Shown piece after piece: positions 6,553 to 13,811 of a stretch of DNA of 34,909 bases. The notes beneath the pieces were generated by a model. The model saw only the letters and a list, made by a program, of their open reading frames with translations. It had not been told where the DNA came from and did not search any database. Each line of letters opens with the position of its first letter. Position 1 is the first letter of the stretch. Made by a program: the position numbers and the translations under genes. Source of the stretch: Halioglobus japonicus (GTDB taxonomy: Bacteria; Pseudomonadota; Gammaproteobacteria; Pseudomonadales; Halieaceae); contig CACSIL010000050.1 of the NCBI GenBank assembly GCA_902705825.1, forward strand, positions 1-34,909, given 5' to 3'.

Positions 6553-8813
6553 AGTATTTCGACTGGGGTGGAACTGGCGAGACTGATCTTTGTCTATTTG
6601 CGGAGCAAGTTCAGCGTCTATATAACGCATGTGAAACCAGCTCATCCTGCGAGGTTCTTGAGTTAAGAATCGATGGTGAACGCGAAAGCCAATCGATTAT
6701 AGTTCAGCTCGGTGATGGTACGTTTGATGTAGGAAACCCTGTTGGTATCCAGCGCAAAGAAAGACTCGCTCTCACCTATGTTCCGGGCGCGGAATTTTGC
6801 TGGGAAGTCAGGCCGCTTCGCAAAGATTTCCCGGTAACGATCCATCAAAACCATGTTGCATCAGGCGAGCCGCGTTCATTGTGCCTCTATCTTGAACCAT
6901 GGGAGTCTGTGGAGAGGTCGTGGACACCAGAGCTATTCCTGAAGCGTATTCTTTGGTGGCTCCGCTCTACCGCAGACGATACGATCCACGGAGATGATCA
7001 ACCGATAGAGCAGCTCTTTTTCACTAGTCCCTATCAGATTGTGCTACCAGAGGGACACTTTGATGCAGATTCCAATCTCAGTAAGAAGCTGTTTTTCCAT
7101 TGCATTGATCCCCTCGGCGTTAAGCAGAAAACCCTAGTTGCAACATATGAAGAACAAGGGCGAGATGAAAATACGCCGTTTTGTATCTCGGTATCGTTGT
7201 TGTTGGAGCCAGTGGAAAATGGCCCAGTCGAAGCATATCCGCATACCTTGGGCGAGTTGCAAGATATGCTATCCGCAAGGAGCAGCGATGTGGTTTCCCA
7301 GCTGAGAGAGGCGCTTGACGATTTAATGCCTGCAGAAGGGCTCGCTTCTCAGATCGATGAGAAGGAATATGCACTGCTTCTGCTGGGAATTCCACGATCC
7401 CGAAACGGTGAAGTTGAGAAGGTTGATGTCATTGGTTTCAGCGTTGATTCGAGCGTTGGCGATCTTGGGTTAGCTCTCTCAGTTTATTTGGCCGCGCCTG
7501 GGGGGAATAGGTTGTTCAGAGCCGTGAATATTGGTGGTTCTCAGCCGGAGCAAAGCGGAGATTGGAGGCACCTCAAGATTATGCCTCTGGAAGCGAAGTG
7601 TTATCCCGATTCCTCCCAGATACGGCGTATGTCAGGACTTGAGCCGGATTCAGAGGGCCCAAAAGGGATCATTGCTGGAGTAGGTGCGCTAGGCAGCGCT
7701 GTCGCGGAAATATGGAACAAAGAGTGCTGGGGGCATTGGGTATATGTAGATGATGATGTTATCCAGCCGCACAATGTTCTGCGTCATATTTGCAATCGTG
7801 ATTCTGTCGGTTTTCCTAAGTCCTACGCCGTGGATGTGATGACCGGAGGCGTTCATTCAATCGAGCGTGAGGGGCCGCCGAGACATTTTGTTTCAAGCAT
7901 CCTGTCCGAGGGTTCCGGGGTCCTGGCTGCGATAGAAGAGTCTGAGCTTCTGATTGACGTTACAACTACCCTGCATGTGCCCAGAGCCCTTTCGAAAAGA
8001 GATGGTGTCCCTCGGACAGTGAGTGCCTTCATAACTCCATCTGGTGGTTCCGCCGTGATGTTGTTGGAAGACAAAGAGCGCAATATACGCTGCGGTAGCT
8101 TAGAGGCGCAGTATTATCGGGCAATCCTTGAGACTGATTGGGGCGCTGAGCATCTAGAGGGGCACGGCTCTCAGCTTTGGGTGGGCGCGGGATGTAGGCA
8201 GGTGACGCTCGCCCTCTCGAATGAACTGATACGTTTGTATGCAGCGATCCTTTCACGCCAAGTTAGGAAGGCCGCTGCGAACGACTCTGCGAAGATTGCT
8301 GTCTGGAACCACCAAGATGAATCGGGTGGAGTTTCTCCGTTTGAAATCCAGGTTCATCCCTCGCATCGCGTGGAGATAGGCGGCTGGGAGGTTCATTGGG
8401 ATGATGGCTTTTTGCGAGATCCCATCGCGTATAGAGACTCGGCGCTTCCCAATGAAACAGGTGGCATTCTGTTTGGAATTATCGATCAGAAAGATCGAAC
8501 CATCACTCTCGTGCAAGCTTGTTCTGCGCCGTCAAACAGTGAGGCCACGCCTGTAAGTTTTTCTCGGGCAGCTTATGAATCTACAGACCTGCTCGATGAG
8601 TGCCACAGACGTACAGCCGGAGTGGGAACCTATGTTGGTGAATGGCATTCGCACCCAAAAGGTTGCAGCGCGCTTCCTAGCCAGGACGATATTGGCCAGC
8701 TGGTTTATCTTTCAGAGTCGTTACAGATCGAGGGAATGCCTGCGCTGATGATGATTGTGGCGGAGAATGCTGTGGGTTTCTATCTGGGCGGCGAACGAGT
8801 AGTCCACAACTAG
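6543..8813 (+). CDS. E2-E1(ThiF)-JAB triple-domain ubiquitin-like conjugation protein
   Basis: A 756-aa fusion of three ubiquitin-pathway modules. Residues about 1-155 resemble an E2 fold: HQNH (101-104), then SLCLYLEPW with candidate catalytic C114, and WTPELFLKRILWWL (127-140), the usual E2 order His-x-Asn, Cys-Leu, Trp-x-Pro. Residues about 370-600 are an E1/ThiF adenylation domain with GVGALG (379-384), the acidic strand end DDD (403-405) and N411/R414. C517 or C551 might be the E1 cysteine. Residues about 620-756 are a JAB/JAMM peptidase: E638 in NETGG, HSHP (702-705) and S713-x2-D716, one residue more than the usual H-to-S spacing. The 200-residue linker between E2 and E1 is unassigned. 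Cap2/Cap3 of CBASS separate these functions into two proteins. The start is the ATG overlapping the MBL gene. Confidence 0.9.
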   Translation: MAIEYFDWGGTGETDLCLFAEQVQRLYNACETSSSCEVLELRIDGERESQSIIVQLGDGTFDVGNPVGIQRKERLALTYVPGAEFCWEVRPLRKDFPVTIHQNHVASGEPRSLCLYLEPWESVERSWTPELFLKRILWWLRSTADDTIHGDDQPIEQLFFTSPYQIVLPEGHFDADSNLSKKLFFHCIDPLGVKQKTLVATYEEQGRDENTPFCISVSLLLEPVENGPVEAYPHTLGELQDMLSARSSDVVSQLREALDDLMPAEGLASQIDEKEYALLLLGIPRSRNGEVEKVDVIGFSVDSSVGDLGLALSVYLAAPGGNRLFRAVNIGGSQPEQSGDWRHLKIMPLEAKCYPDSSQIRRMSGLEPDSEGPKGIIAGVGALGSAVAEIWNKECWGHWVYVDDDVIQPHNVLRHICNRDSVGFPKSYAVDVMTGGVHSIEREGPPRHFVSSILSEGSGVLAAIEESELLIDVTTTLHVPRALSKRDGVPRTVSAFITPSGGSAVMLLEDKERNIRCGSLEAQYYRAILETDWGAEHLEGHGSQLWVGAGCRQVTLALSNELIRLYAAILSRQVRKAAANDSAKIAVWNHQDESGGVSPFEIQVHPSHRVEIGGWEVHWDDGFLRDPIAYRDSALPNETGGILFGIIDQKDRTITLVQACSAPSNSEATPVSFSRAAYESTDLLDECHRRTAGVGTYVGEWHSHPKGCSALPSQDDIGQLVYLSESLQIEGMPALMMIVAENAVGFYLGGERVVHN

Positions 8814-8818
8814 GGGGT

Positions 8819-10030
8819 TCACTGCGATATTCGTCTCTCCGGAAACAACCCTGGCAGCCAACGCGCAGCCAGTCCTGCTGGGAAAGCCATCTCTAGCGGT
8901 GCGCGCGTGCTGTTCGATGTGATGATCCCTTTGTCCAGCAGCGCTCTCGTGATCCGTTGAGCGCTCCTGTCGCTGACCCCAAGCAGTTCAGGCACTTCGC
9001 CTCGTCCCAGTTCGCCTCGATCCAGCAGTGTTGTAATCACGCGGTCTGATTTAGGTGGCAGTTCGCCGCTACTCATTTCCTCTTCGCACCAGACCTTTGC
9101 GCGTGCTCGAAGCTTATTGGGCTGCATCAGCTCCTCCATGAATTCAACCTGATCGATGCAAGTGTTTAGAAAGAACTTCTGGAACTCCGCTAGGGCCTCT
9201 TCGCTCAAGTTGCCTCTACCATCCAAATCATTGCGCCGTTGTAGGTCGCAGTTATTGAGGTGCGTTTTATACTGCGCTTCATTTCTGGCAAGGCCTCGGG
9301 CAATTGACCACACTCCGCCCGTATCTAATGCCTCTCGCAGCATGGCGTAGGACATCAGGCGAGCGACACGGCCATTCCCATCGAGGAAAGGGTGGATATA
9401 GAGCAAACGGTGATGTGCACCGGCGGCAGCCAGAATGGAATCGAGCTTGCCTAACCCGCTATAGCCTTGCTCAAATCTATCCATAAACCGGGGAAGAGCA
9501 CCGGGGCTTGGGGGCACATGATTGCCCACCCTTACATCATGCTCCCGCAGTTCTCCAGGCTTTACTTCTAGTATCTTGCCTGTACTGGGGTGCTCTACGC
9601 GGAGCATTTCCGCTGGCAAGAGGTCGCAAAACCGGAGGTGAATTAATCTGATGCCTTCAAAGCTGGCGGCCATACCATCAATGCCGCCCTGATCAATCCA
9701 TTGTTGGACAAAGATGTGCGCCGTAGCCTCTTGCTGGAGATCGCGCTGTCTGGGGTCGCTACTGAAGTCCTCGTTGAGCGCTCTTTCAATATCGATGGGG
9801 TGGGTGTCATGGCCCTCAATCAGGTTGGAGTAGTAGCAGTTCATGGAGCGTACGATAGTGGCCAGCGCTTCCATGATCTTAGGCGGCAGGCTCGCGCGAA
9901 GAGATGCTGATTTTTGACCCAGGGTGATAGCCAGGTCAGCTAGGCCGGATCGGTGGGGAGAGCCGTCGCTGACAAGCAGCGGCTCAATGAGCCTGATATC
10001 CTCGCCGCGATCTGTTATTTGTCCTGGCAT
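8819..10030 (-). CDS. Fic-domain protein, class II, with C-terminal winged helix
   Basis: A 403-aa Fic-family protein, predicted to transfer AMP or another nucleotide moiety to target proteins. The full catalytic motif HPFLDGNGRVAR is at residues 213-224. The inhibitory helix motif (S/T)-x3-E-(G/N) is seen as SNLIEG (68-73) before the Fic core, which defines class II enzymes that restrain themselves. The C-terminal 90 residues (DRVITTLLDRGELGRGEVPELLG, split here by helices, then SDRSAQRITRALLDKGII) look like a winged helix-turn-helix. The length matches the common Fic_N-Fic-HTH family. It converges on the E2-E1-JAB gene with only five bases between stops, so it is not in that operon but travels with it. 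ATG at 10028-10030 is preceded by an AT-rich promoter region carrying spaced ATGGCG repeats. Confidence 0.93.
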   Translation of the reverse strand: MPGQITDRGEDIRLIEPLLVSDGSPHRSGLADLAITLGQKSASLRASLPPKIMEALATIVRSMNCYYSNLIEGHDTHPIDIERALNEDFSSDPRQRDLQQEATAHIFVQQWIDQGGIDGMAASFEGIRLIHLRFCDLLPAEMLRVEHPSTGKILEVKPGELREHDVRVGNHVPPSPGALPRFMDRFEQGYSGLGKLDSILAAAGAHHRLLYIHPFLDGNGRVARLMSYAMLREALDTGGVWSIARGLARNEAQYKTHLNNCDLQRRNDLDGRGNLSEEALAEFQKFFLNTCIDQVEFMEELMQPNKLRARAKVWCEEEMSSGELPPKSDRVITTLLDRGELGRGEVPELLGVSDRSAQRITRALLDKGIITSNSTRAPLEMAFPAGLAARWLPGLFPERRISQ

Positions 10031-10111
10031 CTATTGTTCCTTAGGCCTTTCGAGCTTTAATCGGAGCTTTTGCGTGAGTTTTCAATTATTTAGTCCAAAA
10101 TTGACGCAAAA

Positions 10112-10220
10112 TATGGCGGCTTTTATGGCGCTCAATAACTCCGATTAAATATATCTATAACATAGACTTACAGAAACTCAAAGAGATTGCGTTGTATTCA
10201 TTATGGCGGGTTAAATGGCG
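10112..10220. promoter_or_regulatory. Spaced ATGGCG direct repeats upstream of fic
   Basis: A 19-base block TATGGCGGnnnnnATGGCG occurs at 10112-10130 and again at 10202-10220, exactly 90 bases apart. Inside each block the two ATGGCG copies are 11 bases apart, about one helical turn. Similar text (CTCAATAACT / TCTATTACT) follows each. Such phased direct repeats suit a DNA-binding regulator or iterons. The stretch lies 80-190 bases upstream of the Fic start. The DNA between the blocks is AT-rich and could hold the promoter. Confidence 0.5.
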
Positions 10221-10293
10221 TCTATTACTGAGCACGGCTAGTTTTACAACCTGGCAGGCATATCGCTAAGACTAGAATATTAATAGGGCCGCT

Positions 10294-10310
10294 CCCGGCG
10301 CAGCGCCGGG
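10294..10310. repeat. GC-rich perfect hairpin
   Basis: CCCGGCG, loop CAG, CGCCGGG form a seven-base-pair stem. It starts a GC-rich gene-free region that runs to ardA at 10583 and differs sharply in composition from the AT-rich fic promoter on its left. The switch suggests a module boundary. Confidence 0.6.
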
Positions 10311-10520
10311 CCGGGCTCTACTCGGCTGCAGCCTCCCCAAGCCCGCAAGCGGTCTTGGCCATGCGGTAATGATCCCTAGCGCGAGAAGGGCATTGCATCC
10401 CCTCAAACTCAAGAAAAATGACGGTTTCCGCCTGATCCGCCCTCCGTAGCGATCGTGCGGGGCAGACCCTCCGCAATTTTTCTGGATTTTTTCACCCCCG
10501 CCGTCTCGGCAACGTCGCCA

Positions 10521-10560
10521 GAGGTTCATGAGCAGCGCGTTAGAGCGCTTCTTGAACCTC
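10521..10560 (+). promoter_or_regulatory. Long hairpin in the ardA leader
   Basis: GAGGTTCA (10521-10528) pairs with TGAACCTC (10553-10560); inside it AGCGC (10534-10538) pairs with GCGCT (10545-10549). The structure ends 22 bases before the ardA ATG. In plasmids such as ColIb-P9 and F, ardA-type leading-region genes are transcribed from folded single-strand promoters as the plasmid enters a new host. A similar role here is inference from position and structure only. An attenuating mRNA hairpin is the alternative. Confidence 0.45.
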
Positions 10561-10582
10561 AATAGCGATGAAGGAGAAGACA

Positions 10583-11098
10583 ATGAGTGAAGACATCAGA
10601 ATCTATGTAGCGGATTTGGCAGCCTACAACAACGGGAAGCTGTGGGGTGTCTGGGTCGATGCCACGGCGGATTTGGATACCATCTGGGAAGCCATCAATA
10701 CGATGCTCAAAGCCAGCCCCGAGGGGTTTTCTGAGGAGTGGGCGATTCATGATCACGAAGGATTTGGCCGCTACGGGCTGGATGAATATGAAAGCATTGC
10801 GCGCGTGCACGAGCTAGCGGGTTTTCTAGCAGAACACCCTGAACTGGGTTCTGAGCTTTTGGATCATTTCAGCGGCGACCTGGACGATGCCAAACGGGCA
10901 CTAGATGAAGGCTATGCAGGAGAATACACCTCACTGGCAGATTACGCGGAAGAACTGACCGAAAGCACCTCTGATATCCCCGAGCATTTGGCCTACTACA
11001 TCGACTATGAGCGTATGGGCCGTGACATGGGGTTCAGCGGCGACATCTATACCATCGAGACCGCGCATGATGAAGTGCATGTATTCTGGAGCCACTGA
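10583..11098 (+). CDS. ardA: ArdA antirestriction protein
   Basis: 171 aa of the ArdA family, an acidic DNA mimic that binds and inhibits type I restriction-modification enzymes and so protects incoming mobile DNA. Recognised from the N-terminus IRIYVADLAAYNNGKLWGVW, the segment EEWAIHDHEGFG and the very high Asp/Glu content with few basic residues. The length fits the usual 165-170 aa. The ATG at 10583 is preceded by AAGGAGA at a good distance; the upstream in-frame ATG at 10568 contains the ribosome site itself and was rejected. ArdA is a hallmark of plasmids and conjugative transposons, so it supports a transferable origin for this region, in agreement with the relaxase and MobC genes further right. 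A strong hairpin follows the stop. Confidence 0.95.
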   Translation: MSEDIRIYVADLAAYNNGKLWGVWVDATADLDTIWEAINTMLKASPEGFSEEWAIHDHEGFGRYGLDEYESIARVHELAGFLAEHPELGSELLDHFSGDLDDAKRALDEGYAGEYTSLADYAEELTESTSDIPEHLAYYIDYERMGRDMGFSGDIYTIETAHDEVHVFWSH

Positions 11099-11107
11099 CA
11101 CCAATAG

Positions 11108-11138
11108 GATTGAAGCGCCGTAGACGGGCGCTTCAATC
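11108..11138 (+). terminator. Hairpin downstream of ardA
   Basis: GATTGAAGCGCC (11108-11119) pairs perfectly with GGCGCTTCAATC (11127-11138) around a seven-base loop. It lies nine bases after the ardA stop. No long T-run follows, so termination may be weak or the hairpin may act as an mRNA end stabiliser. Confidence 0.6.
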
Positions 11139-11231
11139 GTTGTGAGGGTTGCCAGGCTTCTCGTTGCAGGCATGATATTGTGCGTTTAACGAACTGGTGC
11201 GCCACCCTGTTCCGCTCCTTGACTCTGTATT

Positions 11232-11394
11232 AACCCTATCTTAAGGGTTTTGCCCCAGAATGGAGGCATACAATTGAAGGGATGGCGGGACAATGGGGCG
11301 TGGAATGCGAACAATAGGCCTAGAGACCAGCAAGCTCTGTGAGCTTGCTGTCCGGTTATCCGTAGGTAACCGGCGCGGCCCCGAGAATTCGGGG
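11232..11394. repeat. Cluster of four hairpins upstream of the 11400 gene
   Basis: The successive inverted repeats are AACCCT/AGGGTT (11232-11249, followed by TTTT), CAGCAAGCTC/GAGCTTGCTG (11328-11350, 3-nt loop), CCGGTTA/TAACCGG (11352-11373) and CCCCGA/TCGGGG (11379-11394, GAAT loop). The last three are stacked with one to five bases between them. The final G-run next to the ATG at 11400 would be the only ribosome-binding site and is sequestered in a stem. No gene occupies 11099-11399. An origin of transfer or replication, or a structured leader, are possible roles. Confidence 0.6.
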
Positions 11395-11399
11395 GCGTC

Positions 11400-12143
11400 A
11401 TGGGCGGTGATCTAACATCCATTTTCGACAAAGCACGGCTGCATCTGGACCAAGAAAACACCATTCTGCTCGGCCAGCAAAGCGGCTCAATATCCGGCCT
11501 GATCGAACGCAGCGCCACGGCGGCAAACCCGCACTCGAAAATCGTCAAGAAGCAACAGGACAAAGACAATGCGACGAGCCGCATGCTTGAAATTCTCGAC
11601 AGCATCCAGGCCGGCATTGAGCGGCTTACCAAAGATATTGAGCGCTTGGAAGCGGGCTTTCGCGAGCGTCACGGCGAGGAATGGCGCGAGAAACTGGCGC
11701 TGAAAATCTTGGGCGAGGATGATATACCCCAGCGCCTTGAGGGCGAAAGCATGGACGATTACCGCGAGCGTTTAGAGGCGTTGCTCATTGTTGAAATGCT
11801 CAATGATGATGGGTCGATCAAAGAGGAATATCGGGACGACCCGGAATTACGCGATTATGCCCAGTGGGCGCAAAAACAATATCACTTGAAATCAGCGCGC
11901 GCTGCCGTGAGCGAACTGGAAGACCCCGACACCACTCCGCAGCGCCGCGAAGAAATCTGGGACGAATTCCGGCAGCGCAGCTCAGTCGAAGAACTGACCT
12001 TTGCGGATCGTGAAGCCAAGCCCGAAAGTGATATTCAGGGAGAAATAAAGGATGCCGCCGACAAAAACCGCGACGCCACCCTTACCGATAAATCTGACCT
12101 CAGCCAGCGCTCAAGCTTATTCACTCCCGTGGGGATGAAGTAA
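11400..12143 (+). CDS. Hypothetical coiled-coil protein of the mobile backbone
   Basis: A 247-aa very charged protein without signal peptide or membrane helix. Residues about 45-95 (KIVKKQQDKDNATSRMLEIL onward) read as a coiled coil, with heptad-like Leu/Ile spacing through DSIQAGIERLTKDIERLEAG. The segment EEWREKLALKILGEDDIP and the acidic C-terminal half are likely helical, and the last 40 residues are polar and probably disordered. I do not recognise the family. It follows ardA on the same strand but after terminator-like and other hairpins, so it is probably its own unit. Its last 23 bases overlap the 3' end of the convergent gene at 12121, an unusually tight convergent arrangement. It probably belongs to the plasmid-like module. 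Confidence 0.6.
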   Translation: MGGDLTSIFDKARLHLDQENTILLGQQSGSISGLIERSATAANPHSKIVKKQQDKDNATSRMLEILDSIQAGIERLTKDIERLEAGFRERHGEEWREKLALKILGEDDIPQRLEGESMDDYRERLEALLIVEMLNDDGSIKEEYRDDPELRDYAQWAQKQYHLKSARAAVSELEDPDTTPQRREEIWDEFRQRSSVEELTFADREAKPESDIQGEIKDAADKNRDATLTDKSDLSQRSSLFTPVGMK

Positions 12144-12576
12144 ATACAGGGTTTGTGTTCTTCGCCCGAGCTGCCAACTCCGCTACATGTTTTCGCATCT
12201 CTGTTACTCGATAGATTCCGTCAGACCCACCACGAATATGAAATACAACACCTGTCGCCGGGGCATCATTTTGTTCAAAGAAGAACCTTACATTGCTTAC
12301 GCCGTAGTAACTGAAGTCGTTCGTGAGAATGTATTTGAGCTCACCATCAGTGACTATTGATTCCGTACCCATAGCGACGGCAACTGCAACTCCGTTAGGG
12401 TTTTCCTCGGACCATTCACTACCAGCAGCGTAAATGCAAGGCTGTTTCCAGCACGTAATGTAATCGTCTTCGGCCGACACGGCATCGGCCGCCGCGTAGT
12501 CTTCTGCAAAAGCCGGAAGCGCCAAAGCCAGAAGCAAGGCCCATAGCGCGAGGCCGTTTAGAAATACTGCGTTCAT
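12121..12576 (-). CDS. Small secreted hypothetical protein
   Basis: 151 aa with a clear Sec signal peptide: MNAVFLNG, a hydrophobic core LALWALLLALAL and a cleavage site after PAFA (residue 24). The mature part is acidic and holds two cysteines nine or fewer residues apart (ITCWKQPC), which could form a disulphide in the periplasm. Its beta-rich look (AVAVAMGTESIV, VRFFFEQND, GVVFHIRGG) suggests a small sandwich domain, but the family is unknown to me. Its ATG overlaps the stop of the upstream gene as ATGA, so the two are translationally coupled. Surface exclusion, entry protection or another mobile-element host function is conceivable, without direct evidence. Confidence 0.65.
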   Translation of the reverse strand: MNAVFLNGLALWALLLALALPAFAEDYAAADAVSAEDDYITCWKQPCIYAAGSEWSEENPNGVAVAVAMGTESIVTDGELKYILTNDFSYYGVSNVRFFFEQNDAPATGVVFHIRGGSDGIYRVTEMRKHVAELAARAKNTNPVFTSSPRE

Positions 12577-12878
12577 GACCCGTCACCGCTCTGATCTCTA
12601 TCTCCCAATTTCCGCCGCAGGGCATTTCTAATGCCATTTAGCATAAGCCCTAGAATCCCAAATACGATTGCGAAGCCAATCGTCGCTGCCAGACTCATCC
12701 CGATACTTGCGCCCATGCTCCCGAAAAGGCAGGTATCTCCCAGCACAAGATCGACGGGCAAGGTGCAGCCGCTTGTCGTGAAAAACACTTCACCGGACGC
12801 AGCAAGGCCGACTATTGCAAGGAAAAATATACCCAAGCCAATCCAAACCTTGTGTTTGGGTTCCAGTTCATCACTCAT
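12573..12878 (-). CDS. Small membrane protein, two transmembrane helices
   Basis: 101 aa with hydrophobic segments at about residues 11-32 (VWIGLGIFFLAIVGLAASGE) and 55-80 (SIGMSLAATIGFAIVFGILG) and two cysteines in the loop between them, which would face the periplasm. The C-terminus is basic then polar. I chose ATG 12878 because GAGG lies upstream at suitable spacing; a GTG one codon earlier is possible. It is the first gene of a two-gene unit with the secreted protein that overlaps it by four bases. A palindrome that recurs in the divergent recombinase promoter lies 56 bases upstream. Function unknown. Confidence 0.65.
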   Translation of the reverse strand: MSDELEPKHKVWIGLGIFFLAIVGLAASGEVFFTTSGCTLPVDLVLGDTCLFGSMGASIGMSLAATIGFAIVFGILGLMLNGIRNALRRKLGDRDQSGDGS

Positions 12879-12933
12879 CACTTATCCTCAATTTGCTGAT
12901 CGTTTACGCCTGAAAAACATTGCGAAACGCTTC

Positions 12934-12951
12934 AACTTCTATGTAGAAGTT
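12934..12951. promoter_or_regulatory. Palindrome copy 1 in the divergent promoter region
   Basis: AACTTCTA-TG-TAGAAGTT is a perfect palindrome apart from its two central bases. It lies upstream of the leftward membrane/secreted gene pair. The same motif recurs at 13055-13076 with the centre CA, that is in opposite orientation. Shared regulator operator or recombinase core site are both possible. Confidence 0.65.
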
Positions 12952-13026
12952 AAGGAACCGAGTCAGGGCAAGGGCTTGAGGTCTGTTTTCAGGAAGGGAT
13001 GGAAATTGCATAGTGGCCGGAAACGC

Positions 13027-13076
13027 TTGATAGGCTTAAGGTTCCCATATAATATTAACTTCTACATAGAAATTAA
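13027..13076 (+). promoter_or_regulatory. Candidate promoter and palindrome copy 2 before the recombinase
   Basis: TTGATA (13027-13032) and TATAAT (13048-13053) form a promoter pair with a short 15-base spacer. Directly after the -10 box lies TTAACTTCTA-CA-TAGAAATTAA (two arms, one mismatch, 13055-13076), which overlaps the expected transcription start. That is a classic position for a repressor operator. Reading is rightward toward the tyrosine recombinase and the XRE regulator, and the XRE protein is a natural candidate for the binder. Confidence 0.5.
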
Positions 13077-13080
13077 GATC

Positions 13081-13149
13081 ATGAGCACAACAAAAGGCAC
13101 CGGAATATCGGCCGTGACCGCCACGCGGGAGTATCTCCATGCCGCGTGA
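13081..13149 (+). CDS. Possible 22-aa leader peptide
   Basis: An ATG just downstream of the promoter/operator opens a 22-codon frame, MSTTKGTGISAVTATREYLH plus two alanines, which ends eleven bases inside the recombinase gene. Its overlap with the recombinase start would allow translational coupling. The ribosome site is weak, and there is no other evidence that it is translated. Confidence 0.25.
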   Translation: MSTTKGTGISAVTATREYLHAA

Positions 13150-13753
13150 TATCGTGCTCCTGCGCAACCCCAACCACCCCAAGAAAGGGTCATCCATCAA
13201 GGTGGAGCCGATCACCCGTCTGGCTGACATTCAGAGTATTAAAACCCTATTGGCGGATAACCCGCGTGATTTGTGCTTGTTTACGCTGGGCATCAATACG
13301 GCCTACCGGGCCAATGAGCTGGTTTCCATACGGATTGGTCAAATCGCCCATTTACGGCCCGGCGACCGGCTGGACCTCAAGCAGAGCAAGAACGGCAAAT
13401 ACCGCTGCACGACAATGAATGACAAGGTATATGCGGCAGTTCATGATTGGCTGGATGTGCACCCCGAGCCCTCCGCCGATGCACCGCTGTTTCGCTCGCA
13501 TAAGACACGCGAGGCGCTCAGTGCCGTCAGTGTGACCGCACTGGCCAAGCAGTGGTGCGCCGCTATCGGATTGAAGGGCAATTACGGGTCACACACGCTG
13601 CGCAAAACATGGGGGTATCACCAGAGGAAAACCTTCAACAAGCCGCTGGCCCTGCTAACGCGGGCCTTCGGGCATGGCAGCGAGTGGCAGACCCTCGAAT
13701 ACCTGTGTATCCAGCCCGCTGAACTGGAAGAACTCTACGCCGAAGCGCTTTAG
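13139..13753 (+). CDS. Small tyrosine recombinase (catalytic domain only)
   Basis: A 204-aa site-specific recombinase of the phage integrase class. The catalytic set is visible: R57 in NTAYRANELVSI, a beta-hairpin Lys near 84-87 (KNGKYR), H152/R155 in SHTLRKTWGYH, H179 in AFGHGS and the nucleophile Y188 in LEYLCI. There is no full N-terminal core-binding domain, only about 35 residues, so it is the size of FimB/FimE-type inverters rather than a 300-400-aa integrase. It may act on the nearby inverted palindromes or resolve element multimers. The start ATG 13139 follows GGGAG. An XRE regulator is encoded 58 bases downstream on the same strand, probably in the same transcript. Confidence 0.92.
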   Translation: MPRDIVLLRNPNHPKKGSSIKVEPITRLADIQSIKTLLADNPRDLCLFTLGINTAYRANELVSIRIGQIAHLRPGDRLDLKQSKNGKYRCTTMNDKVYAAVHDWLDVHPEPSADAPLFRSHKTREALSAVSVTALAKQWCAAIGLKGNYGSHTLRKTWGYHQRKTFNKPLALLTRAFGHGSEWQTLEYLCIQPAELEELYAEAL

Positions 13754-13811
13754 CGTCCGGCACACGAATTTTTGACCGCGCAAGGACGCAGCAGATCGAG
13801 AAAGGAAGTTC

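Noticed and set aside
4105..8813. Type II CBASS
   Set aside because: E2, E1 and JAB activities are present, but no CD-NTase gene or recognisable CBASS effector is adjacent, and the MBL gene does not belong to the usual CBASS set.
10272..10583. Leftward 103-codon frame before ardA
   Set aside because: It covers the hairpins of the ardA leader and has a composition typical of noncoding GC-rich DNA.
12631..13149. Rightward 172-codon frame over the small membrane gene
   Set aside because: Most of it is antisense to the well-supported membrane protein gene; only the last 22 codons downstream of the promoter were kept as a possible leader peptide.
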